Assembly: GCA_002737365.1 (NCBI GenBank)
Contig: NSIL01000001.1
Coordinates: 1 to 64,000, forward strand
Reading direction: 5' to 3'
Origin: Acidobacterium sp.
GTDB lineage: Bacteria > Acidobacteriota > Vicinamibacteria > Vicinamibacterales > UBA2999
DNA: 64,000 nt
In this document: positions 17,443 to 25,631 of the stretch, one piece after another
How positions within the stretch are numbered: the first letter of the stretch is position 1
Layout: every line of letters starts with the position of its first letter
The notes under the pieces: model-generated
Database searches by the model: none
What the model was told of the DNA's origin: nothing
Seen by the model: only the letters and a program-made list of their open reading frames with translations
Program-made: the position numbers and the translations under genes

Positions 17443-17821
17443 GCCAGTTGTGACCCCGCTCGGCGAGGATTGGTATCTCGTCGATGACGGCGAACGCCGA
17501 TGGCGAGTGGCCGTGGCCGGCGCCGGCGATACGCAGTGGGTGTTCGTCAATGGCCAGGTGGCCACCGTGGAGATTCCCACGCCGGGCCGACGACGCCGCA
17601 AAGGCGGCGACGGTGGCGTGATGTCGCCCATGCCGGCCACCGTGGTTGCCATTCGTGTCGCACCGGGCCAGGCCGTGGCCGCCGGCGACACGCTGATCGT
17701 GCTCGAAGCGATGAAGATGGAACTGCCCATCCGCGCGCCGCGCGACGGCGTGGTCAAGACGGTGGCCTGCGCCAAGGGCGACCTGGTGCCGCCTGGCGTG
17801 AACCTGCTGGAATTCGAATAG
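17435..17821 (+). CDS. Biotin carboxyl carrier protein (stand-alone)
   Basis: This 128-aa protein begins MSEPVVTPLG. The C-terminal 75 residues form a biotinyl/lipoyl domain (MSPMPATVVAIRVAPGQAVA) with the biotinylation motif EAMKMELPI near residue 92. The N-terminal 55 residues form a small strand-rich segment like the BT domain that links carrier and carboxylase in single-chain enzymes. It overlaps mccA by 8 bases and its TAG stop overlaps the GTG of the lyase gene, so translation is tightly coupled. It is the carrier for the McCA/MccB carboxylase of this operon. Confidence 0.88.
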   Translation: MSEPVVTPLGEDWYLVDDGERRWRVAVAGAGDTQWVFVNGQVATVEIPTPGRRRRKGGDGGVMSPMPATVVAIRVAPGQAVAAGDTLIVLEAMKMELPIRAPRDGVVKTVACAKGDLVPPGVNLLEFE

Positions 17822-18717
17822 TGCGCATACCCGGCCGCGTTTCGATCGTCGAAGTCGGCCCGCGCGACGGGCTGCAGAACGAGCAGTCGCTCATCACCAC
17901 GGCTGACAAGATCACCTTTATCGATCAGCTCACCGCCGCGGGACATCGCGTGATTGAAGTCGCTGCCTTCGTGTCGCCGAAGTGGGTGCCGCAGATGGCC
18001 GATGCAAGTGAGGTGTTGGCCGGCATCACGCGCCGGGATGGCATGCGCTACACGGCGCTCGTGCCGAACCGCGCCGGGCTGACGAGAGCCATGGCCGCCG
18101 GGGTGACCGAGGTGGCCATTTTCGCCGCGGCCTCCGAGACGTTCAGCCAGCGCAACCTCAACCAGTCGATTGAGGCGTCGCTTGTCACCTACGCCGACGT
18201 CTGTCGCGAGGCCCTGGCGGCCGGACTGCGCGTGCGCGGCTATCTGTCGACCTGCTTCGGCTGTCCCTATGAGGGCGCGGTGGCCCCGACACAGGTTGCG
18301 GCGATCGCGCGCCGGCTCTTCGACCTCGGCGTCTTCGAGATCGCGATCAGCGACACCATCGGCGTGGCGCACCCGGGCCAGGTGCCGCAGGTGCTCGATG
18401 CCGTCGCCGCGAGTGTGCCCCTCGCGCAGGTGGCACTGCACTTCCACGACACCCGGGGTACGGCACTCGCCAACGTGCTGGCTGGGCTCGACTACGGCGT
18501 CACGACCTTCGACAGTGCGGCCGGCGGCCTCGGCGGCTGCCCCTTCGCGCCGGGCGCCGCCGGCAACCTGGCCACCGAAGACCTGCTCTACATGCTGAAC
18601 GGCCTGGGGGCCGAGACGGGAGTGGATCTGTCCAGGGTCGCCACGGCGTCGCAGTTCATTCAAACCTGCCTCGGTCACCGTCTGCCGTCCCGCTACCTGC
18701 AGTCGATGCCGTCCTAG
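17821..18717 (+). CDS. mvaB: Hydroxymethylglutaryl-CoA lyase
   Basis: This 298-aa TIM-barrel lyase starts at a GTG (VRIPGRVSIVEVGPRDGLQ). Signatures are GPRDGLQNEQ near residue 15, the metal-site HFHDTRGTALANV near 210, and GGLGGCPFAPGAAGNLATED near 240, which carries the catalytic cysteine (GxGGCPFAPGAxGN). It cleaves HMG-CoA to acetoacetate and acetyl-CoA, the last step of leucine degradation. It closes the operon; isovaleryl-CoA dehydrogenase and the acetoacetate CoA-transferase are not in this window. Confidence 0.92.
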   Translation: MRIPGRVSIVEVGPRDGLQNEQSLITTADKITFIDQLTAAGHRVIEVAAFVSPKWVPQMADASEVLAGITRRDGMRYTALVPNRAGLTRAMAAGVTEVAIFAAASETFSQRNLNQSIEASLVTYADVCREALAAGLRVRGYLSTCFGCPYEGAVAPTQVAAIARRLFDLGVFEIAISDTIGVAHPGQVPQVLDAVAASVPLAQVALHFHDTRGTALANVLAGLDYGVTTFDSAAGGLGGCPFAPGAAGNLATEDLLYMLNGLGAETGVDLSRVATASQFIQTCLGHRLPSRYLQSMPS

Positions 18718-18751
18718 CGCTCGGAGCAGTTGGGTTATCGTTGACGTATCG

Positions 18752-20026
18752 ATGACGATCGAGAGGCAGACGCTCGGCAAGGTGCGGTGGCGGCTCATTC
18801 CGTTCCTGTTCCTCCTGTATGTGATCGCGTATCTCGATCGCGTCAACGTTGGCTATGCCGCGCTCGACATGAACCGCGAGCTGGGGTTCAGCGCCGCGGT
18901 CTACGGATTCGGCTCCGGGATCTTCTTCCTCAGCTACACCCTGCTCGAGGTGCCCAGCAACCTGCTGCTGGCGCGGTTTGGCGCGCGCCGCTGGATCGCC
19001 CGCATCATGATCACCTGGGGCCTGGTCTCGATGGCCACGGTGTTCGTGGACACGCCGCTCTCGTTCTACCTGTTGCGCTTTATCCTCGGCGCGGCTGAAG
19101 CCGGATTCTTCCCCGGTTTGATTCTCTACCTGACCTACTGGTTTCCCGCCCGTGAACGCGCGCGTGCCGTCGCCTTATTCATGACAGCGACTGCCATGGC
19201 CGGCGTGATCGGCGCACCGATCTCCAGCGCCATCCTCCAACTGGATGGCGCCGGTGGCCTGCACGGGTGGCAGTGGCTGTTTATCATCGAAGGCCTGCCT
19301 GCTGTGCTGCTCGCGCCAGTGGTGCTCCGCCGGCTCACCGAACGGCCAGCCGATGCGAAATGGCTGACCGCCGACGAGCGAGACTGGCTGACACGCGAGA
19401 TGGCAAAAGAACTGGAGCATGCACCCGACGTGCACCTCACCCTGAGCACCGCCTTTCGCAGCGGCCGCCTATGGGCCCTCTCCGCCCTCTATTTCTGCAT
19501 CGTCATGGCCTTCTACGGCGTGAGCTTCTGGCTGCCGCAGATCGTGCAGGCGACCGGTGGGCTCAGCTCGTCGACGGTCATCCTGCTCACGGCCATCCCG
19601 TATGTGGCGGCGACGGTTGGACTGGTGGTGATCGGATCGCGCTCAGACGCGAAGGCCGAACGGCGCTGGCACGTCGCGGTGCCGTGCCTGATTGGCGCGG
19701 CAGGATTCGTGCTCACGGTGCTCGCGCCGCAGACCGCGATCGCGTCACTCGCCATGCTGTCGATCGCCGCCTTCGGTATTTGGGGTGCCCTGGGACCGTT
19801 CTGGGCCATGCCCACCGCATTCCTGCGCGGCACGGCGGCCGCCGGGGGAATTGCCATCGTCAATTCGATCGGCAACATCGGCGGCTTCGCGGGACCGTTC
19901 GCGATTGGCTGGGTGCGCGATGCGACCGGCGGCTTCGGGGGCGGACTGCTCGCCCTGGCTGCCGTGCTGGTCGTCGGAGCGGTGATTGCGCTCAGCCTGC
20001 CGGCGGCGCCTTCAACTGGGCGGTAG
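18752..20026 (+). CDS. MFS transporter, anion:cation symporter type
   Basis: This 424-aa inner-membrane protein has about 12 helices. The N-terminus RWRLIPFLFLLYVIAYLDRVNVGYAAL and the segment LRFILGAAEAGFFPGLILYLTYWFP match the ACS family (phthalate, tartrate and glucarate transporters), which import organic acids with protons or sodium. It follows the leucine operon by 34 bases on the same strand, so it may import a related branched-chain or organic acid, but the substrate is not predictable. No ribosome site is obvious ahead of its ATG. Confidence 0.85.
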   Translation: MTIERQTLGKVRWRLIPFLFLLYVIAYLDRVNVGYAALDMNRELGFSAAVYGFGSGIFFLSYTLLEVPSNLLLARFGARRWIARIMITWGLVSMATVFVDTPLSFYLLRFILGAAEAGFFPGLILYLTYWFPARERARAVALFMTATAMAGVIGAPISSAILQLDGAGGLHGWQWLFIIEGLPAVLLAPVVLRRLTERPADAKWLTADERDWLTREMAKELEHAPDVHLTLSTAFRSGRLWALSALYFCIVMAFYGVSFWLPQIVQATGGLSSSTVILLTAIPYVAATVGLVVIGSRSDAKAERRWHVAVPCLIGAAGFVLTVLAPQTAIASLAMLSIAAFGIWGALGPFWAMPTAFLRGTAAAGGIAIVNSIGNIGGFAGPFAIGWVRDATGGFGGGLLALAAVLVVGAVIALSLPAAPSTGR

Positions 20027-20029
20027 AGC

Positions 20030-20078
20030 TGGCACCCCAAACAGGGGTGCCCCACCCAAAGGGGTGCCATAGCTGGAG
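20030..20078 (+). terminator. Hairpin pair after the MFS gene
   Basis: GGCACCCC-AAACA-GGGGTGCC at 20033-20053 forms a perfect 8-bp stem. The following CCACCCAAAGGGGTGCC can form an alternative stem with the first arm. There is no T-run, so it is either a factor-dependent end or a repeat element; the GGCACCCC word is shared with the 9-mer repeat family. Confidence 0.4.
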
Positions 20079-20161
20079 CAGGTCAGTAGGCCGCTTTTCT
20101 GCTACGCTGGTCCGACAGTAGGCCCTACGCCAGCAGGTGCCAGCTTCCCGAGGTAGTAGCT

Positions 20162-20956
20162 ATGTCTCACAACGACCAGCGTTTGCGCGGTCTTCTGGTG
20201 AGTATCTGCGGCACCCTGCTGGTGGTGTCGACACCCGCGGCGGCGCAGTCCCCCAATCCTCAATCGTCCGCAAGCTTCCAGGCGCCGTCCAGTCCCGACT
20301 TCATGCTTGGCCGCCCACGCGCCAGCCTCGGCATCCGCGGCGAATGGGTGATGGCCAGTGCCGGTTCCGACATCTACGACTTCGTGACCAAACAGCTGAC
20401 CATCGAAAAGTCGTCGTTCAACGCCCCCGGCTTCGGCGCCGAGCTCGGCATCGTCGTCGCGCCCCGGCTGGATATCGTCGCCGGCTTCGATATCGCCAAG
20501 TCGTCGACCCCCTCGGAGTACCGCGCGTTTGTGGACAACCGCAACCTGCCAATCGAGCAGACGACGTCGCTGAAGCAGGCGAACATCTTCGGCTCGGTGA
20601 AGTTCGCCGTGCTTCCGCGCGGGCGGGCGGTTGGTAATTTTGCCTGGATACCATCGACCATCGTTCCGTATGTGGGCGCCGGCGGTGGCATGACCCACTA
20701 CGAATTCGAACAGAATGGCGACTTCGTCGATTACGCTGACCTCAGGGTCTTCCCCGAGTCATTCAGGTCGAGCGGCTGGGAACCGATCGCACACGTCCTC
20801 GGCGGCGCCGACATTCAAATCTACAAGTCGATGTTCATGTCGTTTGAAGGCCGCTACACCTGGGCCGATGCCACGATGGACCCCGACTTCATCAGCTTCG
20901 AACCGATCGACCTTGGCGGATTCCGGTTGGGCGCCGGTTTCCACGTGGTGTTTTAA
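20162..20956 (+). CDS. Outer-membrane beta-barrel protein
   Basis: This 264-aa protein has a cleavable signal peptide (LLVSICGTLLVVSTPAAAQ). The mature protein is a run of amphipathic strands with YVGAGGGMTHYEFEQNG and a final strand FRLGAGFHVVF ending in aromatic residues, as in eight-stranded OmpA/OmpW-like porins. The mid-part (SLGIRGEWVMA, PRLDIVAGFDIAKS) supports a small barrel. Ligand and partner are unknown. The next gene begins 13 bases downstream. Confidence 0.7.
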   Translation: MSHNDQRLRGLLVSICGTLLVVSTPAAAQSPNPQSSASFQAPSSPDFMLGRPRASLGIRGEWVMASAGSDIYDFVTKQLTIEKSSFNAPGFGAELGIVVAPRLDIVAGFDIAKSSTPSEYRAFVDNRNLPIEQTTSLKQANIFGSVKFAVLPRGRAVGNFAWIPSTIVPYVGAGGGMTHYEFEQNGDFVDYADLRVFPESFRSSGWEPIAHVLGGADIQIYKSMFMSFEGRYTWADATMDPDFISFEPIDLGGFRLGAGFHVVF

Positions 20957-20969
20957 GCGGAGGCCGGCC

Positions 20970-22262
20970 ATGAAAATGACATTGCTACTCGCGTTCTCAT
21001 TGACGTCCGGCGTGGCCTTCGCACAGGAGCCGGCACGCGCCGCATCGCCGGCCACCGCGCAGGTCGATGCGCGCTTCACGCACTGGCTGGGCTGCTGGCG
21101 CCTTGAAGACGACCTCGCCGGCACTGGCGCGCGGCTCTGCATCACCCCCGATGCCACCGGCGTGCGCCTGCAGACCATCGTCGGCAAGATCAGCAGCGGC
21201 GATGAAGCGCTGAGGGTCGACGGTATCGAGCGACCGATTGCCGACCCGGAATGCAAGGGCACGGAGCGCGCTGATTGGTCGACCGACGGCCAACGCGTGT
21301 TTCGCCACACAACGGTCACTTGCGGCGACGAACCGCCACGAAAAGTCGCGAGCATCGCGTTCTTGTCGAGCGGGCCGACGTGGGTCAACGTGCAGTTCAT
21401 CGAGGACGGCCTCAACGGGGCGGTGCGCGTGCAGCGGTATCGCCGCGCCGTTGATCAGAAGCTGGCCGACGGCTCGCTTTCCTTCCAGGCTGCCGGCGGC
21501 GCCGCGGCCCGCGTCGCGGCCGCGGCCGACACGTTCTGGAACGTCGATGACGTGATCGAGGCCAGCGGCAGGGTTCCGGCGCCGGCCGTGCAGGCCGCCG
21601 TCGCCGAGGCAAAGAGCCGATTCGTGCTTAACAAGAAGTCGCTGCTCGCCCTGTCCGACGCCGGCGTCGCGGATTTGGTCATCGACCTGATGGTCGGCCT
21701 GGCCTACCCGGAGAAATTCGTCGTTGAGAGCCGTGGGGGTTCCGGCTCGTCGACCGCCGGGCTCTCGATGGGCGGCGGCTACTACGATCCCTTCATGTCG
21801 CCGATCATGTTCGGCAGCATGGATGCGAACTGCTATGGCTACGGTGGTTACGGCTACCGCAGCTATTACTCGACCTGCGGGATGTACTCCCAGTACTACA
21901 ACTACCGTTACTCCAACTACGACTACGGCGGCGGCTACTATCCGTACTACCCAGCCGGTGGCGGAGGGTGGACCGGCGTGAACCCGACGCCACCCGGGCC
22001 CGGCGTCGCTTCTGTTGAGGGACGAGTCGTGAACGGTCGCGGCTACACCCAGGTTCGGCCGCGCGACGCTGAGCCAACGCCGATTCGCACTGGTAACAAC
22101 GGCGGCAACGGCTCAGACACCGGCAATTCTGGCGGTAATTCGGGCGGCAGCTCCAACGGCGCGTCGTCCCAGGGCTACTCCGGCAGCGGCTCGTCGAGTG
22201 GTTCATCCGGCGACTCTGGAGCGCGCACCGCGGTGCCCCGCCCACCGGGCGGCGGGTTCTAA
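20970..22262 (+). CDS. Secreted protein with Tyr/Gly-rich and Ser/Gly-rich tail, unknown function
   Basis: This protein has about 430 residues from the ATG at 20970 (GCGGAGG upstream). A signal peptide (MTLLLAFSLTSGVAFAQ) precedes a globular part with FTHWLGCWRLEDD and a helical segment FWNVDDVIEASGRV...LLALSDAGVADLVIDLMVGLAYPEKFVV. From about residue 270 it becomes low complexity: first Tyr/Gly-rich with YGGYGYRSYYSTCGMYSQYY, then a GGNGSDTGNSGG/SGSGSSSGSSG linker, ending PRPPGGGF. The tail resembles disordered adhesive or surface-exposed segments. I do not recognise the family; it probably acts outside the cell and may be co-transcribed with the porin-like gene. Confidence 0.65.
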   Translation: MKMTLLLAFSLTSGVAFAQEPARAASPATAQVDARFTHWLGCWRLEDDLAGTGARLCITPDATGVRLQTIVGKISSGDEALRVDGIERPIADPECKGTERADWSTDGQRVFRHTTVTCGDEPPRKVASIAFLSSGPTWVNVQFIEDGLNGAVRVQRYRRAVDQKLADGSLSFQAAGGAAARVAAAADTFWNVDDVIEASGRVPAPAVQAAVAEAKSRFVLNKKSLLALSDAGVADLVIDLMVGLAYPEKFVVESRGGSGSSTAGLSMGGGYYDPFMSPIMFGSMDANCYGYGGYGYRSYYSTCGMYSQYYNYRYSNYDYGGGYYPYYPAGGGGWTGVNPTPPGPGVASVEGRVVNGRGYTQVRPRDAEPTPIRTGNNGGNGSDTGNSGGNSGGSSNGASSQGYSGSGSSSGSSGDSGARTAVPRPPGGGF

Positions 22263-22289
22263 CCGCCGCCAACTTGGAGTAACCTTCAC

Positions 22290-22327
22290 GGCCTGAGGGC
22301 ACCGTCGCCCTCAGGCCATTTTCATTT
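22290..22327 (+). terminator. Intrinsic terminator
   Basis: GGCCTGAGGGC-ACCGTC-GCCCTCAGGCC is a perfect 11-bp stem followed by ATTTTCATTT. It ends the secreted-protein transcript just before the peroxiredoxin gene. Confidence 0.85.
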
Positions 22328-22342
22328 CAGGAGACGTTCTTC

Positions 22343-22999
22343 ATGAGCACCGGACCGCTGCCCATTGGCACTGATGCCCCCGACTTCGAGGCGCAAACCA
22401 CCGACGGCCCGATTCATTTTCACGAGTGGCTGGGCAGTTCTTGGGGCGTGATCTTCTCGCATCCCAAGGACTTCACCCCGGTGTGTACTACCGAACTGGG
22501 CTACATGGCGCGCATCAAGCCGGAGTTCGACCGCCGTAACGTCAAGATCATCGGCCTCAGCATCGACCCGGTCGAGCGGCACGCGGGCTGGGCGGCAGAC
22601 ATTGCCGAAACCCAAGGTACGGCACCCAACTACCCGATGATCGGCGACACCGATCTGAAGGTCGCCAAGCTCTACGGCATGCTGCCGGCGGGCGCCGGCG
22701 AGACGTGCGAAGGCCGCACCGCCGCCGACAACGCGACCGTCCGCAACGTCTACGTGATCGGTCCCGACAAGAAGATCAAGTTGCTGATTTCGTATCCGAT
22801 GAGCACCGGCCGCAACTTCGACGAAGTGCTGCGCGTGATCGATTCGATGCAGCTCTCGACGAAGCACAAGGTGGCGACGCCCGTAAATTGGAAGAATGGC
22901 GACGATGTGATTATCCTGGGGTCGGTCACCGACGAGGATGCGAAGAAGCAGTATCCACAGGGGTGGAAGGCGCCGAAGCCGTACCTGCGCATCGTGCCG
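22343..22999 (+). CDS. Peroxiredoxin, Prx6/1-Cys type
   Basis: The coding region runs to the stop at 23011 (222 aa). The peroxidatic cysteine is C48 in HPKDFTPVCTTELG (PxxxTxxC), with the catalytic arginine in ADNATVRNVYVIGP near residue 134. A second cysteine (GETCEGR, about 122) is present, so resolution could be intramolecular or via an external thiol. Length and the long C-terminal dimerisation arm (NWKNGDDVIILGSVTDEDA) identify the Prx6 class. It reduces hydrogen peroxide and alkyl hydroperoxides in the cytoplasm. AGGAGA lies 8 bases before the ATG. Confidence 0.9.
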
Positions 23000-23028
23000 C
23001 AGCCAAAGTGAGGCGTCTCAATGTGGTG

Positions 23029-23044
23029 TCCGGCTTTAGCCGGA
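23029..23044. repeat. CTTTAG-centred palindrome, copy 1
   Basis: TCCGGCTTTAGCCGGA is a near-perfect palindrome between the peroxiredoxin and FN3-protein stops. The same word recurs at 25546-25561 and, with one outer base changed, in galT at 33776-33793. Confidence 0.75.
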
Positions 23045-23045
23045 T

Positions 23046-24557
23046 TTACGGGTTCAGTAACACTGCCGCCACGGCGATCGGCGCAATCGCACCGTCGGTG
23101 ATCGTGACGTACATCACCTGCAGGTTCGGGTCCCCGGTGGGCGTTAGGAAGTGGTAGTCGTCGATATACCCTTCGGCCCGCGCATCCATCTGGTCGCTGT
23201 TCGGCCACAGGAACACCACATCACGTGCGGAGGTTTGCGCTTCCCAATCCTCGAAATCGACGATGCCAGCCGCACCCGAGACGGATCCATCCGCGTAGAT
23301 CAACTTCTTGGGGCCAAGGAATGGAAAGTTGCCGGAGGTGGCTCGCCCGTCGGTGATCGAGGGATCACCGTAGTAGAGGCGATAGCGGGCTCCGCCGCTG
23401 TGAAACGGGAACGCCGCCTGGGCGCTCGTGAATAGTTTCGGGCAACCGTTGTCGCGGTACTGCACCACCCACTTCACGCCATCCCACACCGCGTAGCCGT
23501 GGTTCTGCTGGACGTCGGAACAGCCAGTCACGCGGTCTGAGGTGAAGACCATGAACGAGCCCACCGACATGTCCCAATGCGGCGAATCGAGCGTTGGCCA
23601 CGCCACCTTGAACTGGCGCGAGTGGGTGATCTTGCTGTTGCCGTTGACGTCGCCATCGACCGGGATCGCCACGGTGGGCTCGCAGCCACCACCAGGTGAG
23701 TAGTCGGCCGCAGTGGTGCAGGTGGCCGCGGCGCCGGCATTGAAGTCGAGCCCGTAATAGCCGTCCTTGCTGTCGATCCACATCGCGCGCGTGCGGCCGT
23801 CAGCGCCTTGCGCCTCGAAGAACAGGCGGACAAATCCCCCCTTGTCGCGGGTCACGGGAACCCCCTGCCCGGTGTTCATGTTGGTCACAAGTGTGGCGGA
23901 GGTCGCCGGGGCGGTCAGCCCGCTCGATCCCGCGCGGCTGGTAAAGGTCAGGTAACTATCGGGGTTGGTGGCGATCGCCGCGGTCGACGCCACCGCCACC
24001 GCCAACTGCGATTGCCGGTTAGTTGTCGACGTGGGCATAGGGCCGTAATACAGATGGATACGGTTCGCCATGGCACCCGCATCTGGCCCAAAGCGCGTCG
24101 CGCTCAGACGGGCATTGCCATCGCTCACGATCTTCGTCAATCGATCGACGGTGTTGCCAGTCCCGCGGAACTGCCAGTACTCGGTGTCGGTCTCCGCGCT
24201 GACGCTGCTCGCGACGCTCGATTGTGTGCAGGCCTCGTTGCGGCACGCCGTCACCACGACGGCATAGGTGGTCAAGGCCTTCAAGCCGGTCAGGGTCAGG
24301 CTCGTGGCCGAGGACGCCGCCGACGCCTTCACCTGGGTGCCCTGCGCCGTATCTCGGCCGACGATCTCGAAGTGGTGGGTCTGGTCGCCGCTTCCGGGAG
24401 CCCAGGTCACGACCAATTGAGACGAGGAAAAGACCTGACGGCTGCCGACGGTCACGGCACCGGTCCTGGCGACGCGGACCTCGCCCGGCGCCGCACCAAC
24501 CCTCACGGCGGTGGTCAACAACAGCCCGATGAGAAGGGTAATGGTGAAGTGGTGCAT
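23046..24557 (-). CDS. Secreted fibronectin type III domain protein, unknown function
   Basis: This 503-aa protein starts at the ATG at 24557 (MHHFTITLLIGLLLTTAVRVGA), which opens a signal peptide; an in-frame extension upstream is not needed. Residues about 25-115 form one fibronectin type III domain (SSQLVVTWAPGSGDQTHHFEIVGRD, LTGLKALTTYAVVVTACRN). The remainder is a long strand-rich module with DGDVNGNSKITHSRQF and SVGSFMVFTSDRVTGC that I do not recognise. It is likely extracellular or periplasmic. It is divergent from the dienelactone hydrolase gene. Confidence 0.65.
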   Translation of the reverse strand: MHHFTITLLIGLLLTTAVRVGAAPGEVRVARTGAVTVGSRQVFSSSQLVVTWAPGSGDQTHHFEIVGRDTAQGTQVKASAASSATSLTLTGLKALTTYAVVVTACRNEACTQSSVASSVSAETDTEYWQFRGTGNTVDRLTKIVSDGNARLSATRFGPDAGAMANRIHLYYGPMPTSTTNRQSQLAVAVASTAAIATNPDSYLTFTSRAGSSGLTAPATSATLVTNMNTGQGVPVTRDKGGFVRLFFEAQGADGRTRAMWIDSKDGYYGLDFNAGAAATCTTAADYSPGGGCEPTVAIPVDGDVNGNSKITHSRQFKVAWPTLDSPHWDMSVGSFMVFTSDRVTGCSDVQQNHGYAVWDGVKWVVQYRDNGCPKLFTSAQAAFPFHSGGARYRLYYGDPSITDGRATSGNFPFLGPKKLIYADGSVSGAAGIVDFEDWEAQTSARDVVFLWPNSDQMDARAEGYIDDYHFLTPTGDPNLQVMYVTITDGAIAPIAVAAVLLNP

Positions 24558-24636
24558 AGATGTCTCCGGCCGCTTCGGCCCGATGTAGGCTACCACCAGT
24601 GCTAATTTGTGTAAGCTTCCCCCTTCGGAGGACTCA

Positions 24637-25530
24637 ATGGAACGCAGGACGGCGCAGGATTTCGACCAGGAACTGCTTCTCATCTTCGATCAGTACGTGC
24701 ACGGCGCCATCGATCGCCGCGGCTTTCTCGATCGCGCGACCAAGTTTGCCGTGGGCGGCATGACTGCCGGCATGCTGCTCGACGCCCTCAGCCCGAAATT
24801 CGCCGAGGCGCAGCAGGTGCCGAAAGACGACCAGCGCCTGAAGACCGAGTACGTCGAGGTCGCCTCACCGAGCGGCAACGGCAAGATCAAGGCATACGTC
24901 TGCCGCCCGGCCGCCGCTACCGGCAAGCTGCCGGCGATTGTGGTCGTCCACGAAAACCGCGGCCTCAACCCGCACATCGAAGACATCGCGCGGCGCCTGG
25001 CCCTCGATAACTTCATGGCCATTGCGCCCGATGCGCTGACGCCCCTCGGCGGCTACCCTGGCGACGAAGAGAAGGCGCGCGAGCTGTTCCCGAAGCTCGA
25101 TCAGCCCAAGGTGCGCGAGGATTTCATTGCCTGCGCCAACTACATCCGCACGCGGCCCGACTGCACCGGTAAGATCGGCTCGGTGGGCTTCTGCTATGGC
25201 GGCGGCGTGGTGAGCATGCTGGCGGCTCGGCTGGGCGCCGACCTGGCCGCCGGTGTTCCCTTCTACGGCGGGCAGCCGACGGCCGAAGACACGGCCAAGA
25301 TCAAGGCCGCCATGCTGATTAACTACGCGGGCGTGGATGAACGCATCAACGCCGGCTGGCCGGCGTGGGAGGCCGCGCTCAAGGCCAACAACGTGCGCTA
25401 CGAAGGCTACATCTACGCCGGCACGCAGCACGGCTTCAACAATGACACCACGCCGCGCTACGACGCGGCGGCGGCCAAGCTCGCATGGGAGCGCACCATC
25501 GCGCACTTCAACAAGTACGTTCGTGGCTAA
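24637..25530 (+). CDS. Dienelactone hydrolase family protein, exported
   Basis: This 297-aa protein starts at the ATG at 24637, with GGAGG 5 bases upstream. The N-terminus RRGFLDRATKFAVGGMTAGM is a Tat-type signal (RRxFL). The alpha/beta-hydrolase core has the nucleophile cysteine in GSVGFCYGGGVVSM (GxCxGG), an aspartate after the YAGVDERIN strand and the histidine in GTQHGFNND, the Cys-Asp-His triad of carboxymethylenebutenolidases. The family opens dienelactone rings in chloroaromatic breakdown, but many exported members have other ester substrates. It is monocistronic, ending before the palindrome at 25546. Confidence 0.85.
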   Translation: MERRTAQDFDQELLLIFDQYVHGAIDRRGFLDRATKFAVGGMTAGMLLDALSPKFAEAQQVPKDDQRLKTEYVEVASPSGNGKIKAYVCRPAAATGKLPAIVVVHENRGLNPHIEDIARRLALDNFMAIAPDALTPLGGYPGDEEKARELFPKLDQPKVREDFIACANYIRTRPDCTGKIGSVGFCYGGGVVSMLAARLGADLAAGVPFYGGQPTAEDTAKIKAAMLINYAGVDERINAGWPAWEAALKANNVRYEGYIYAGTQHGFNNDTTPRYDAAAAKLAWERTIAHFNKYVRG

Positions 25531-25545
25531 GGACCCCATGTAGCG

Positions 25546-25561
25546 TCCGGCTTTAGCCGGA
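25546..25561. repeat. CTTTAG-centred palindrome, copy 2
   Basis: This TCCGGCTTTAGCCGGA is identical to copy 1 and preceded by GTAGCG, the same flank seen (as GTAGCC) in the galT copy. It lies 16 bases after the dienelactone hydrolase stop. Confidence 0.75.
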
Positions 25562-25577
25562 CCTCGTCAGAAGAAAA

Positions 25578-25606
25578 AGGCCGGATGGGTCGTCCCCATC
25601 CGGCCT
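25578..25606 (-). terminator. Strong intrinsic terminator for the leftward gene at 25632
   Basis: GGCCGGATGGG and CCCATCCGGCC pair over 11 bp around a TCGTC loop. On the minus strand the stem is followed by TTTTTCTTC, a good U-tract. It could also act weakly on the plus strand. Confidence 0.88.
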
Positions 25607-25631
25607 CTTGTGTTGTACGACCCAGTGATGC

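Noticed and set aside
17422-18846. A 474-codon frame on the minus strand.
   Set aside because: It is antisense to HMG-CoA lyase and the carrier gene, and its composition is typical of a GC-rich shadow.
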